Position numbers and translations under genes: made by a program
Shown here: in pieces, positions 36,116 to 45,202 of the stretch
Numbering within the stretch: the first letter of the stretch is position 1
How the letters are laid out: each line of letters starts with the position of its first letter
Notes under the pieces: model-generated
Told to the model about the DNA's origin: nothing
Seen by the model: the letters and a program-made list of their open reading frames with translations, nothing else
Database searches by the model: none
Source of the DNA: an uncultured Desulfobulbaceae bacterium
GTDB taxonomy: Bacteria; Desulfobacterota; Desulfobulbia; Desulfobulbales; BM004
Assembly: GCA_947259115.1 (NCBI GenBank)
Contig: CAMYKS010000002.1
Location: 85,778-149,777, forward strand
DNA length: 64,000 nucleotides
Direction of reading: 5' to 3'

Positions 36116-36850
36116 TCAATAAAAAATGGTCGTGGGTTCGGGGATTGCGGCGGCGTTGTCAACATCCGAGGCATAGGCCAAGATATTTTCTCTCAACATG
36201 AATGCATTTGGCTGCTGCCAGTTCAGGGTGGTCATGCCGCCGAACATAGCGTAACCGGCACCCCATGTCTTTTCAGCTAAAACCATATTGCCGTTGGCAT
36301 CGTTTGTGATCAGACCTGTTAACCCTGGCCCTGAAATCGTCGCATGTCCGAATTGATTTCCGGTAAATGTGGAACCTGTATTGCCGAAAGGTCCGGTAAA
36401 AATGGGATGGGTGGGATTAACACCGGTAACATTAGATGAAAAATCTGTATAATTCAATTGGATACCACCAAAGCCAAGGGCCATCCCATTGCCTTCGTTG
36501 GGGGCAGAATTTATGAGTACTTTCCCACCGCTGGACACCCAGCTTTCAAGAGCGGTTTGATTAGCGCCGAGAAAAGACTCCAACTCATTGGCAGTAGAGT
36601 CGCCGCCTTCCATAAAGATGAAACTTGTGGCACCGGAGAACAGCGTGTTGGTGACAACGGTTTCATACCGCAGATCATCCCAGTTCCCTGCTCCGAAAAC
36701 GCCGTCCATCGCCTGCTCGTTGTTGCTTTGTCCCCAAGGGGCTCCAGCCGTCGACCGCATGTAGACAATTGAGTTGGCATATACCATGCTTGCCATGCCG
36801 AACATGGTCAGCGCTACAATCAATACTCCCAGTAATTTTCCTTTCATCAT
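36116..36850 (-). CDS. Exported protein with truncated PEP-CTERM signal
   Basis: 244 residues. A signal peptide (MKGKLLGVLIVALTMFGMAS, cleavage after VYA near residue 25) precedes a body with a ThuA/GATase-like pattern: SFIFMEGGDSTANELESFLG, LESWVSSGGKVLINSAPNEG, and LRENILAYASDV. The C-terminus reads AAAIPEPTTIFY-stop. PEP-CTERM sorting signals consist of the PEP motif, a transmembrane helix and a basic tail; here only the motif remains and a terminator follows at once. The other frames after PTT do not encode a helix either. So the protein may be secreted instead of sorted by exosortase. No exosortase gene is in the window. Confidence 0.7.
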   Translation of the reverse strand: MMKGKLLGVLIVALTMFGMASMVYANSIVYMRSTAGAPWGQSNNEQAMDGVFGAGNWDDLRYETVVTNTLFSGATSFIFMEGGDSTANELESFLGANQTALESWVSSGGKVLINSAPNEGNGMALGFGGIQLNYTDFSSNVTGVNPTHPIFTGPFGNTGSTFTGNQFGHATISGPGLTGLITNDANGNMVLAEKTWGAGYAMFGGMTTLNWQQPNAFMLRENILAYASDVDNAAAIPEPTTIFY

Positions 36851-37342
36851 TCTCCCCCGTTTAACTTTACTTAATTAATAGTACATAGCAATATGACAGT
36901 AATTTCAATAACTATTATTTCAAAATATAAGCAAAAATCATGCCTAATATTCATGTTTTTATAAATTTAAATAATAACAAGAGGTTATGAGTATTTCGCT
37001 GGTTGTTGTGTTCATTCCAGGGCTGGTTTTCCGGAAACGTGTTGGCTGGCTAACAGAAGGTCAATAATTTGTTAGGTGAGAGTGAGACTATCTTGCCACT
37101 ATCAATTATTGCAATTATTCTCTAGCTGCTTTCTGTTGATAATGGCACCCTTCAATCGGCATTCTGCTGAAAACATATCTTGATTGTGCAACAATGGTGA
37201 AGATACTTCCAAAAGTATTGACTCTATCACTGGCATTAAAAGATATCCATCGGTGAAAACCAATGGAATAAACAATTATAACAGTCAGATGAGTACCTGC
37301 TCTTTCTTAATTGCATGTAATCTTATCTCTCGCGCCCCAGAC
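36851..37342. other. AT-rich gap without a recognisable gene
   Basis: 492 bases between the PEP-motif gene (start 36850) and the murJ stop. Short open frames only, none with family features. The half near 36851-36960 is very AT-rich and probably carries the promoter of the PEP-motif gene. Confidence 0.4.
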
Positions 37343-38851
37343 CTATCCTTTGATCTTTCCCAGCATTTTATCTGCCAGCATTTTGAACTCGTGGAGTTTC
37401 AGCAGGTAGAGTGCAATTCCATAGACAGCAGCACCGGATAAGACGAAAAAGAATATTCCTGCCAGTTCACTGAGAAATAGCCCTGTTGCAAGATACGAAA
37501 GGGAAAACCCTTCCAGTTTCCTGTACAGAATGAGACCCAGGAAGAGGAAATTTACGGTCATGGCCCCGGAGATTGACAGGGCCATGGCCTTGTGCTGTAG
37601 AGAAGTTATGCTCAGAAGAATAATGAGAATATTAGCTCCTACAGCCAGAAAACTGCCGGCAACAGGATAGCGCGTGTCGCCAAGGGCATAAAAGACCGGC
37701 ACCATTACTTTGACAGAGGCATAGGCAAAGAGGCCGAGCACGTAAAAACGCAGGGCCTCTGCTGTTTTAAAGGTGTCGATTGCACTAAAGCTGCCGTGCT
37801 CAAATATTATTCTGATGATGGGGTCGGCAAGCAGGATCAGTCCGACGGTAGCCGGAATGGTCAGGGAAAAGGCCATGGTCAGGGACGAGGTGAATGTATT
37901 CTTCAGACGCGCAAAATCTTTTGTTGCAGCCTGGCGGGACAAAAGGGGCAGGGTGGCAACCGAAATGGCAACTCCGAAAACACCCACCGGTAATTGGAAA
38001 AAACGGAATGCGTAGTTCAGCCAGGAGAGACTGCCTTCCTGCAGGGATGAGGCAAAATAGGTATTGATGAAGACGTTTATCTGCAGGGCGGCAAGACCAA
38101 ACACTGCCGGTGCCATAAGCTTTAAGATGCGCTGCAGTCCGGGATCTTTGAGATTCAGGTGCGGTTTGAATTTGAAATCCGTGCGCAATAGGGATGGCAG
38201 TTGACCTCCCAGCTGCAACAGTCCGCCCATGAGGGTTCCTATGGCCATGCCGACGATGGATGGTTGGCCGTTTTTGCTCAGGAGAAAGGCAAGGCTCACA
38301 CCGCCGATGATGGAACCGAGGTTGAAAAAACTTGAGGCCAGGGCGGGTATGAAAAACCGGCCTTTGGTATTCAGTATTCCCATGACCACGGACGAAAGCG
38401 AAATAAAAATGAGGAATGGGAACATGATCATGGTGAGAAGATGGGTCAGGGCAACCTTGTCCGGAATTTTTTCAAAGTCAGCGTCCACAAGGGCCAGGAC
38501 AATTTTATCGGCGAACAGTATGCCGAGGAGTGTAATAATACTGAGCAGGATGGTGATAAAGACGATGACATTGGAGGCCAGTTTCCAGGTTGCTTCAGGC
38601 CCTCGGGTTTCGTCGTAATCTGAAAAAACTGTGACAAAGGCGGCGCTTAAGGCACCTTCGCCAAAGAGATCCCGCAGGAGGTTGGGTATTCTGAAGGCTA
38701 CAACAAAGGCATCAAAAGCAAAGCCTGCCCCAAACAAAACGGCAAATGCCTGCTCCCTGACCAGGCCAAGCACCCTGCTGCACATGACAGCTATACTGAC
38801 CTTTGAGGCCGAGCGCGCTATTTTACCTGTGTCTTCTGCCGGTTGTTGCAT
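37343..38851 (-). CDS. murJ: lipid II flippase MurJ (MviN family)
   Basis: 502-residue, ~14-helix MOP-superfamily protein that flips lipid II across the inner membrane for peptidoglycan synthesis. Family wording is clear: VMCSRVLGLVREQAFAVLFG, FRIPNLLRDLFGEGALSAAF, and SSVVMGILNTKGRFFIPALA. The R-rich cytoplasmic loop residues seen in MurJ (RVLGLVRE; RIPN) are kept. Length is typical. Stand-alone gene; the repeat element at 38938-39061 lies just upstream of its start. Confidence 0.94.
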   Translation of the reverse strand: MQQPAEDTGKIARSASKVSIAVMCSRVLGLVREQAFAVLFGAGFAFDAFVVAFRIPNLLRDLFGEGALSAAFVTVFSDYDETRGPEATWKLASNVIVFITILLSIITLLGILFADKIVLALVDADFEKIPDKVALTHLLTMIMFPFLIFISLSSVVMGILNTKGRFFIPALASSFFNLGSIIGGVSLAFLLSKNGQPSIVGMAIGTLMGGLLQLGGQLPSLLRTDFKFKPHLNLKDPGLQRILKLMAPAVFGLAALQINVFINTYFASSLQEGSLSWLNYAFRFFQLPVGVFGVAISVATLPLLSRQAATKDFARLKNTFTSSLTMAFSLTIPATVGLILLADPIIRIIFEHGSFSAIDTFKTAEALRFYVLGLFAYASVKVMVPVFYALGDTRYPVAGSFLAVGANILIILLSITSLQHKAMALSISGAMTVNFLFLGLILYRKLEGFSLSYLATGLFLSELAGIFFFVLSGAAVYGIALYLLKLHEFKMLADKMLGKIKG

Positions 38852-38937
38852 AAATTGAGATGTCGGTGAATGTAACTGTCAAGATGGTTATAAACTGTTT
38901 TCAAATACTTTCTGCCAAAAATTCTTAAAAAACATGT

Positions 38938-39061
38938 CCAGGAGCCTGTGGGAAAATTCCAAATCTACTGCAAAAACGTTAGAATCGGTTCAAATTTCAG
39001 TAAATGTGATCTCAATTCCTCATTTTTTCGTAACGATTATAATTCTCTGACAGGCTCCTGG
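38938..39061 (+). mobile_element. MITE-like element, copy A
   Basis: 124 bases with ends CCAGGAGCCTGTGGGAAAATT and, inverted, CCAGGAGCCTGTCAGAGAATT. The interior (CAAATCTACTGCAAAAACGT, AGAATCGGTTCAAATTT, CTCAATTCCTCATTTTTTCG, TAACGATTATAATTCTC) is shared with copy B at 41488-41649 in the same orientation. It has no coding capacity. It lies in the murJ to EF-G-like intergenic region. Confidence 0.8.
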
Positions 39062-39133
39062 CAAAGTTTAAGCAAAAGGTGCAAAAATTTTTGCTACATT
39101 AGCAGGCTAATGCAAAGAAGACAATGTTCTTGC

Positions 39134-39163
39134 TTGACTTTGCCGCTGGCTTAAGAATAGTAT
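39134..39163 (+). promoter_or_regulatory. Probable promoter of the EF-G-like gene
   Basis: TTGACT (39134-39139), 18-base spacer, TAGTAT (39158-39163), about 150 bases before the start codon. It lies downstream of MITE-like copy A. Confidence 0.45.
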
Positions 39164-39315
39164 GCTTATCTTTGTATTGCGTATTAACATAATCGACAGC
39201 AGTCGAATTGGCATAACTGTATGATATAAAAAGAGTTAATCGATTGGGTTATTTGTCAAAGGACAGAGAATCCCGGTTGTGAAACAATTGTTTGAGTTAT
39301 CATTTGGAGGGTTAC

Positions 39316-41376
39316 ATGACGGACGTTAAGCTGGTTAGGAATGTGGCGATCTTGGGACATGGTAATTGCGGTAAAACCACCCTGGCTGAGGCCTTGCTTT
39401 TCAGTGCAGGCAAAACAAACCGCCTCGGCAAGGTGGATGATGGTTCTTCCAGCATGGATTTTGAGCCGGAGGAAATCAAACGCGATATCAGCATCAGTAC
39501 TGCCTTTCATCATTATGACTGGAAAAAACATGAAGTTTTCCTGGCTGATACTCCCGGGGATGACAACTTCATTAATGAATCCAAGTTCGTGGCCAAGGTG
39601 GCAGACTCTGCTCTGTTCTGTATCGGGGCGGCAACCAGCGTCAAAAACCAGACAACAAAATACACGGATTTTATTGAAGAGCGAAAAATTCCAACCATTA
39701 TTTGTATTACCAGAATGGACCGTGAACGTGCCAATTTCAGCCAGGTCATTGAAGGTATCAAGGCAAACCTTCCTCTAAAGCCGGCGATTACCCATGTGCC
39801 TATCGGCGCTGAGGCGAATTTCAAAGGTGTAGTCAATGTCATCAACCAGAAGGCCTATATGTTTGATGATACGGGCAAGGTTAAGGAAGAAGATATTCCT
39901 GCCGATATGGCAGACGGGATAGCCGTTTACCGTGAAAGTCTCATGGAACAGGTCGCAGAAACAGATGATGATCTGATTGAAAAGTTTCTGGAAGAAGGTG
40001 AACTGACGGATGAAGATCTGGTAAATGGCTTGAAGGCCGGAGTTAAATCCGGGGAAATAAGCCCTGTCAGTGTTACTGCGGCCCTGAATAACCAGGGGAG
40101 TGAGTTGCTCCTGGACATGATCAATGATCTCCTGCCTGCTCCATGTGATATTGCTTCGCATGTCGGAACCAACCCCAAGGATGGAGAAATTACCGAAAGG
40201 GAAGCTGTGGCTGATGCACCTTTCTCAGCCCAGGTATTCAAAACCATGGCCGATCCGTTTGCCGGCAGATTGACCATTTTCAAGGTGTTTTCCGGCACCC
40301 TTTCAGGCGATACCTTTTATAACGCAACCAAGGATGTCAGCGAACGCTTCGGCCAGATTTTCATTATGGAAGGGAAGGGCCAGAAACCTGTTGACAGTGT
40401 CGGGCCGGGAATGTTAGCAGCAGTGGCCAAGCTGAAAGAAACAGTTACCGGCGATACACTCTGCGTTGAAAATGCGCCCATAGTTTATGAAGCGCTTGTC
40501 CCTATTCCTGCGGTTATCTCTTACGCAGTAACAGCCAAAAAGGGTGATGAGGAAAAACTGTTCAGTTCCATAACAAAAATGCTGGACGAGGACCTGACCC
40601 TGAAGCTTACCAGGGAACTCCAGACCAAGGAAATACTCATTTCCGGAGTCGGCCAGGTCCATCTGGAGGTGATCGGCGAAAAGATCAAGCGCAAGTTCGG
40701 TGTGGAAATGGAACTGCATACGCCAAAGATACCTTACAAGGAAACACTGAAAGGCAAAGCGCGGGTCCAGGGCAAGCATAAAAAGCAGAGCGGCGGCAGG
40801 GGCCAGTTTGCCGACACCTGGGTAGAGATAGAATCGCTGCCCAAAGGTGGAGGGTACGAATTTGTGGACAAAATTGTCGGGGGTGCCATCCCCAAGACAT
40901 ATATCCCTGCCGTGGATAAGGGTATTCAGGAAGCCATGGAGAAGGGTGTTCTCGCCGGATACCCCATGGTTGATGTTAAAGCCTCCCTGGTTGACGGCTC
41001 ATTTCATGCTGTAGACTCTTCGGAAATTGCCTTTAAAATAGCCGGTTCCCTTGCTTTCAAGAAAGCGGCACCCGAAGCAAATCCGGTGCTGCTGGAACCG
41101 ATCATGAATATTTCCATTCGGGTTCCTGAGGACTGTGTCGGCGATGTCATGGGAGATTTGAATTCACGCCGGGGCCGGGTTATGGGCATGGATTCCGAGC
41201 CTAAAAATGAAGTGATAAATGCCCAGGTGCCCATGGCTGAGGTCCAGAAATATGCCCAGGACCTTACATCATTTACCGGCGGCAGAGGTTCTTTTACGGT
41301 CGAATTCTCCCATTATGAGGAAGTCCCGGCACAACTAGCAGAAAAGATTATAGAGGCAGGCAAGAGCGCAGAGTGA
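39316..41376 (+). CDS. EF-G-like translational GTPase (EF-G-2/FusA-like paralogue)
   Basis: 686 residues from ATG 39316, chosen because GGAGG (39306-39310) sits 5 bases upstream; an in-frame ATG at 39292 lacks such a site. All five EF-G domains appear present, ending RGSFTVEFSHYEEVPAQLAE. The GTPase motifs are non-standard: P-loop GHGNCGKTT, G3 DTPGDDNF (the catalytic histidine of DTPGHVDF is Asp), G4 TRMD instead of NKxD. These changes, and VLGAVKE-to-GKHKKQSGGRGQFADTW wording in domain IV, match the EF-G-like family typified by Thermus EF-G-2, not the housekeeping translocase. Role uncertain; no ribosomal-protein genes nearby. Followed by a strong terminator. Confidence 0.85.
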   Translation: MTDVKLVRNVAILGHGNCGKTTLAEALLFSAGKTNRLGKVDDGSSSMDFEPEEIKRDISISTAFHHYDWKKHEVFLADTPGDDNFINESKFVAKVADSALFCIGAATSVKNQTTKYTDFIEERKIPTIICITRMDRERANFSQVIEGIKANLPLKPAITHVPIGAEANFKGVVNVINQKAYMFDDTGKVKEEDIPADMADGIAVYRESLMEQVAETDDDLIEKFLEEGELTDEDLVNGLKAGVKSGEISPVSVTAALNNQGSELLLDMINDLLPAPCDIASHVGTNPKDGEITEREAVADAPFSAQVFKTMADPFAGRLTIFKVFSGTLSGDTFYNATKDVSERFGQIFIMEGKGQKPVDSVGPGMLAAVAKLKETVTGDTLCVENAPIVYEALVPIPAVISYAVTAKKGDEEKLFSSITKMLDEDLTLKLTRELQTKEILISGVGQVHLEVIGEKIKRKFGVEMELHTPKIPYKETLKGKARVQGKHKKQSGGRGQFADTWVEIESLPKGGGYEFVDKIVGGAIPKTYIPAVDKGIQEAMEKGVLAGYPMVDVKASLVDGSFHAVDSSEIAFKIAGSLAFKKAAPEANPVLLEPIMNISIRVPEDCVGDVMGDLNSRRGRVMGMDSEPKNEVINAQVPMAEVQKYAQDLTSFTGGRGSFTVEFSHYEEVPAQLAEKIIEAGKSAE

Positions 41377-41427
41377 TAAATATCCGGTTTGACTTCTTCG
41401 TTTAATTGTTCTGTTTTTCCCGCACAA

Positions 41428-41472
41428 TAAAAAAACCTCTCCTGAGCATTTTTGCTCAGGAGAGGTTTTTTG
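41428..41472 (+). terminator. Strong rho-independent terminator of the EF-G-like gene
   Basis: AAAACCTCTCCTGAGCA pairs perfectly with TGCTCAGGAGAGGTTTT around a four-base T loop and is followed by T residues. It can also terminate on the minus strand for purM. Confidence 0.92.
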
Positions 41473-41487
41473 CTTTATGAAGATTAA

Positions 41488-41649
41488 GAGCCTGTCGGAG
41501 AATTACCAATCTACTGCAAAAGCGAGAGAATCGGCTCAAATTTCCGTGAATTTTCTTTAAATAGCGCGGCTATTCGCATCAATTTCCCGAAAATTTGATC
41601 TTAATTCCTCAATTTTTCGTTACGATTATAATTCTCCGACAGGCTCCTA
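41488..41649 (+). mobile_element. MITE-like element, copy B, reaching into the purM stop codon
   Basis: 162 bases with ends GAGCCTGTCGGAGAATT and, inverted, GGAGCCTGTCGGAGAATT. It has the same outer sequence as copy A plus about 40 extra central bases, which include the palindrome ATAGCGCGGCTAT (41562-41574) and AAATTT/AAATTT flanks. The right end overlaps 41647-41649, the TAG stop of purM on the minus strand. Confidence 0.8.
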
Positions 41650-42708
41650 GAAGCAGTCTATTTCAATCTGAGATGAGCCCGGCGTATCCGGACGGGCTGT
41701 TATTTCCCCAAGGTGGTAAGGGGTTTCCCCCAGGGCTTTAAGCTGCTGCATGACGTCTTCCAATATATCTTCGTCTACTATGACGACCATGCCTATACCC
41801 ATATTGAAGGTCCGGCACATTTCCTTTGCCGAAATATTGCCCTTATTTTTCAGAAATTCAAAAATGGGGGAGATTTTCCAGCTGTCATAGTGGATAATGG
41901 CCCTGCTTCCCTGGGGCAGAATCCTGGGGATGTTGTCAATGAAGCCACCGCCGGTGATATGGACTAAGCCGCTGAGCTTGAAGTTTTTATTCAGGTTCAG
42001 AAGTGATTCACTGTATATGCGGGTTGGCTTTAGCAGTTCCTCACCAAGGGTGCAGCTAAACTCGTCCATATATGAATCTACAGTCAGCCCCAGTTCCTCA
42101 AAACATATTTTTCGTACAAGAGAATAACCATTGCTGTGTAAACCTGAAGATGCAAGGCCGATGATGCGGTCACCCACTTTTATTTCAGAACCATCGATAA
42201 TTTTATCGCGCTCGGCAATGCCAACGACGAATCCGGCCAGATCGTAATCACCCTCAGCATAAAGACCAGGCATTTCAGCTGTTTCTCCACCAATGAGCGA
42301 GCACTTGGAAATTAAGCACCCATCGGCAACTCCCTTGATTATGCTGCTGGCTACATCAACGTCAAGTTTGCCGACAGCAAGATAATCAAGGAAAAAAAGC
42401 GGTTTGGCTCCACCAACAGCAATGTCATTGACACACATGGCTACCAGGTCGATGCCTATGGTGTCATGCTTATTGCACAGCTTGGCAATATTCAACTTGG
42501 TGCCGACCCCGTCTGTTGAAGATACAAGAACAGGATCTTCAAACTGGTCTGAGCCGATGGCGTATAGTCCGCTGAAGCCTCCAATATCTGTGAGCACGCC
42601 TCTACCGAAGGTCGGCGTTACAATATTTTTTATCCGGGAAACCAGCTCATTGCCTTTGTCAATATCAACTCCGGCTTCACTGTATCTGGAAGTTTTTGAG
42701 TCGTCCAT
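41647..42708 (-). CDS. purM: phosphoribosylformylglycinamidine cyclo-ligase (AIR synthetase)
   Basis: 353 residues; fifth step of purine synthesis, closing the imidazole ring of FGAM with ATP. Motifs: YSEAGVDIDKGNELVSRIK at the start, VSSTDGVGTKLNIA, VAMCVNDIAVGGAKPLFFLD, GGETAEMPGLY, GLASSGLHSNGYSLVRKI and HITGGGFIDNIPRILP. Its last codons read DCF-stop, and the stop lies in a MITE-like repeat end, so the C-terminus may have been trimmed or remodelled when the repeat arrived. Otherwise full length. No purine neighbours. Confidence 0.95.
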   Translation of the reverse strand: MDDSKTSRYSEAGVDIDKGNELVSRIKNIVTPTFGRGVLTDIGGFSGLYAIGSDQFEDPVLVSSTDGVGTKLNIAKLCNKHDTIGIDLVAMCVNDIAVGGAKPLFFLDYLAVGKLDVDVASSIIKGVADGCLISKCSLIGGETAEMPGLYAEGDYDLAGFVVGIAERDKIIDGSEIKVGDRIIGLASSGLHSNGYSLVRKICFEELGLTVDSYMDEFSCTLGEELLKPTRIYSESLLNLNKNFKLSGLVHITGGGFIDNIPRILPQGSRAIIHYDSWKISPIFEFLKNKGNISAKEMCRTFNMGIGMVVIVDEDILEDVMQQLKALGETPYHLGEITARPDTPGSSQIEIDCF

Positions 42709-43215
42709 TTTTGAGTTTAGTTTTTTTTAATAAATTCAAAATGTTAATCTAAAACAAATGGTATAGTTGCAGTGTTTGTTTAAGCCTAAACTGTTTCGCT
42801 GGAAAAGCCAATATTTATAATTTTTAGACCTAAAAAAGTCAATTGAAAAACATGATGAATTATGTGTCCCATTATAGGCAAGTCTTTTGCTAAAAAGGGC
42901 TATATAATTACTTGCGTTCCCATTTGATATCAGTCTGAATTGCAGGTATTTAAATATCAATGAGTGGAAAAACTTTGACTTTACTGCGGAGTGTTTTTCG
43001 TGATTGCCGTGCAGCTGCCTGGCAACAACCATCTATGCTTATCTCTATATATAAGCGTCGACAGGTAAGTTACCAATTAATGGGAATACTGATTATACGT
43101 CGGTAAATATCTGATAACTTACATGCTGCTGATTATTGACAGTCATGATTTTTTTACCAATACATCAGGTGTTGATCGTTGAAACAGTCTAATATTCCTG
43201 GTAGCATAAAATATT
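42709..43215. other. AT-rich divergent region without a recognisable gene
   Basis: 507 bases between divergent purM and the DUF2065 gene. A 98-codon minus-strand frame at 42736-43032 is AT-biased and shows no family features. Promoters of both neighbours must lie here. Confidence 0.4.
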
Positions 43216-43416
43216 ATGAAACTTCTGTTCACTTTAATTGGTCTTATTTTCATATTGGAAGGTCTGCCCTATCTCACATTTCCTGAGGCAATGCAGAGGT
43301 GGTTGCGGCAGCTGCTGGAAATGGGACCGGCACAGTTGAGAACTGTAGGGTTGTTTGCAGTGGGAATCGGCTTGCTTATCTGTTATGTCAGCCTGCGCAC
43401 CAACCTGTTCAACTAA
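43216..43416 (+). CDS. DUF2065 (YjeT-like) small membrane protein
   Basis: 66 residues with two transmembrane helices (KLLFTLIGLIFILEGLPYLT and LFAVGIGLLICYVSL). The EGLPYLTFPEAMQRWLRQL segment is the DUF2065 signature. In E. coli, yjeT sits upstream of hflX/hflK-type or purA regions; its function is unknown. Here it precedes the Na+-dependent transporter gene by 68 bp on the same strand and may be cotranscribed with it. Confidence 0.85.
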   Translation: MKLLFTLIGLIFILEGLPYLTFPEAMQRWLRQLLEMGPAQLRTVGLFAVGIGLLICYVSLRTNLFN

Positions 43417-43484
43417 ATAATTTTGTAAATTTATGGGGTGATAAATAAGTTTATGTATCAAGTGTTTTCAGGGAAAGGGGATAT

Positions 43485-45041
43485 ATGAGTCAGCAGAGAA
43501 GCAGCTGGAAATCAAACATGGGGTTTCTCCTTGCTGCGATCGGTTCAGCAATCGGGCTGGGCAATATCTGGCGTTTCAGTTACATGGCCCATCAGCATGG
43601 CGGTGGAGCCTTTCTGGTGCCCTACCTTGTAGCCCTGATTGTCGCAGGCGCCCCAATCATGATCATTGAATATGGGCTGGGCCACCGTGAAAAAGGCTCC
43701 TCTCCCCTGAGTTTCGTCCGCATAAACAGAAAATTCGAATGTCTCGGCTGGTGGATGCCCGTGGTCGCCATGTTCGGCATTATGCTTTATTATTCGGTAA
43801 TAATCGGCTGGTGCATCAACTATTTCTTTTATTCCTTCAACCTTTCCTGGGGCACTGACACCCAGGGGTTCTTTTTCAACCAGTTTCTGCAGCTCTCAGA
43901 TTCCGCTGCAGAATTGGGGGGGATCCGTATCTCAATTGGAGCCGCCACCCTGTTTGTCTGGGTTCTATGCTGGCTTATCTGTTACCGTGATATCAGGCAT
44001 GGCATAGAAAAGGCGAGTGTCATATTCATGCCGATTCTTTTTTTGCTCACTATCATACTTGTCCTGTGGAGTATTTCCCTTGAAGGGGCATCGGATGCCA
44101 TCTTTAACCATTATCTGCATGCCGATTGGTCCAAGATCAACCTGTTTGCTGCTGACCCTGTTGTTCGCAGTGAAGCAGGTAAGGTATGGGCTGCAGCCTT
44201 TGGCCAGATATTTTTTACGTTGTCTCTTGGGTTTGGCATTATGATCACCTATGCCAGCTACCTGCCCAGAAAAACGGATATCGGCAAGAATGCCTTTATT
44301 ACTTGCCTGGTGAATTGTTTTTATTCGTTTTTAGCTGGTTTTGCCGTTTTCGGCATAGTCGGGTTCATGGCCCATAGCCAGGGGGTGCCATTTGAAGATG
44401 CAATCAAAGGGGGACCACAGCTCGCATTCGTCGTCTATCCCCAGGCAATTTCTTTGCTACCCGGCATGAATGTGCTGTTCGGAGTACTATTTTTCCTCAT
44501 GCTGATCATTGCCGGCCTCACCTCCGGGATTTCCCTGGTCGAGGCCTTTGCCTGTGCCATTACCGATAAGTTTGACTGGCCACGGGGTAAAGTGGTGACA
44601 GCAGTCTGTGTTGCGGGTTTTTGCGGGAGTCTCGTTTTTACGACCCGCGCCGGTCTGTACCTTCTTGACATTGCCGACCATTTTATTACCAACTACGGTT
44701 TGGTTGCAGGCGGTCTCCTGGAGTGCATCATCATAGGCTGGATACTTAAGGCCTCTGTACTGAGAAAGCATGTCAGCCGTCTGGGTACAGTTATTCCGCC
44801 TCTCTGGGATGTACTGGTAAAATTTATCACACCTGCAGTCCTGATCTATCTTCTCTACCTGTCCCTGGTTGCTGACCTGGCAGAAAATTACAGCGGCTAT
44901 CCGACTGACCAGCTAATACTGTTCGGTGTAGGTTGGCTGCTCGTTTGCTTTGTTCTGGCGCTGGCGTTAACCTTTGTCCCCTGGAAGCCGGAAAAATTGC
45001 AACGGCGGCATCAACCGGAAGAGGATGATCTGTTGGTGTGA
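43485..45041 (+). CDS. Sodium-dependent transporter, SNF (NSS) family
   Basis: 518-residue secondary transporter with about 12 helices, related to LeuT and neurotransmitter-sodium symporters. Helix 1 has the Na+/substrate-site motif GSAIGLGNIWRFSYMAHQHG then GGAFLVPYL. LGFGIMITYASYLPRK is the conserved helix 6-7 region. It imports amino acids or similar solutes using the Na+ gradient. The substrate cannot be read from sequence. Good GGGG ribosome site before ATG 43485. Confidence 0.92.
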   Translation: MSQQRSSWKSNMGFLLAAIGSAIGLGNIWRFSYMAHQHGGGAFLVPYLVALIVAGAPIMIIEYGLGHREKGSSPLSFVRINRKFECLGWWMPVVAMFGIMLYYSVIIGWCINYFFYSFNLSWGTDTQGFFFNQFLQLSDSAAELGGIRISIGAATLFVWVLCWLICYRDIRHGIEKASVIFMPILFLLTIILVLWSISLEGASDAIFNHYLHADWSKINLFAADPVVRSEAGKVWAAAFGQIFFTLSLGFGIMITYASYLPRKTDIGKNAFITCLVNCFYSFLAGFAVFGIVGFMAHSQGVPFEDAIKGGPQLAFVVYPQAISLLPGMNVLFGVLFFLMLIIAGLTSGISLVEAFACAITDKFDWPRGKVVTAVCVAGFCGSLVFTTRAGLYLLDIADHFITNYGLVAGGLLECIIIGWILKASVLRKHVSRLGTVIPPLWDVLVKFITPAVLIYLLYLSLVADLAENYSGYPTDQLILFGVGWLLVCFVLALALTFVPWKPEKLQRRHQPEEDDLLV

Positions 45042-45053
45042 AAGAAAAATCTT

Positions 45054-45090
45054 GAGGGTTCAAGGGGCCAAGGATTCGAGGGTTCAAGGG
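45054..45090 (+). repeat. Single GGTTCAAGG-type array after the SNF transporter
   Basis: Units GAGGGTTCAAGG, GGCCAAGG, ATTCGAGG, GTTCAAGGG in plus orientation, 12 bases after the stop codon. No facing partner is visible here. Confidence 0.8.
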
Positions 45091-45202
45091 TAAAAAAGTA
45101 CTTGCTGGGTAAAGCTGGAATACTCGAGTGATAGGAAAAAATATTTTAACAGTACTCCAACACTCCATTATAAAATCGATGACCATAGGCCGTAAATAAC
45201 TT

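Noticed and set aside
36080..36130. Frameshift hiding the rest of a PEP-CTERM signal
   Set aside because: Neither other frame after PTT encodes a hydrophobic helix or Arg-rich tail, and a terminator occupies the site.
39292..39315. Upstream ATG for the EF-G-like gene
   Set aside because: GGAGG lies between it and ATG 39316, which fits the family start MTDVKLVRNVAILGH.
42736..43032. 98-codon minus-strand open frame upstream of purM
   Set aside because: AT-biased sequence in a divergent promoter region, no recognisable domain.
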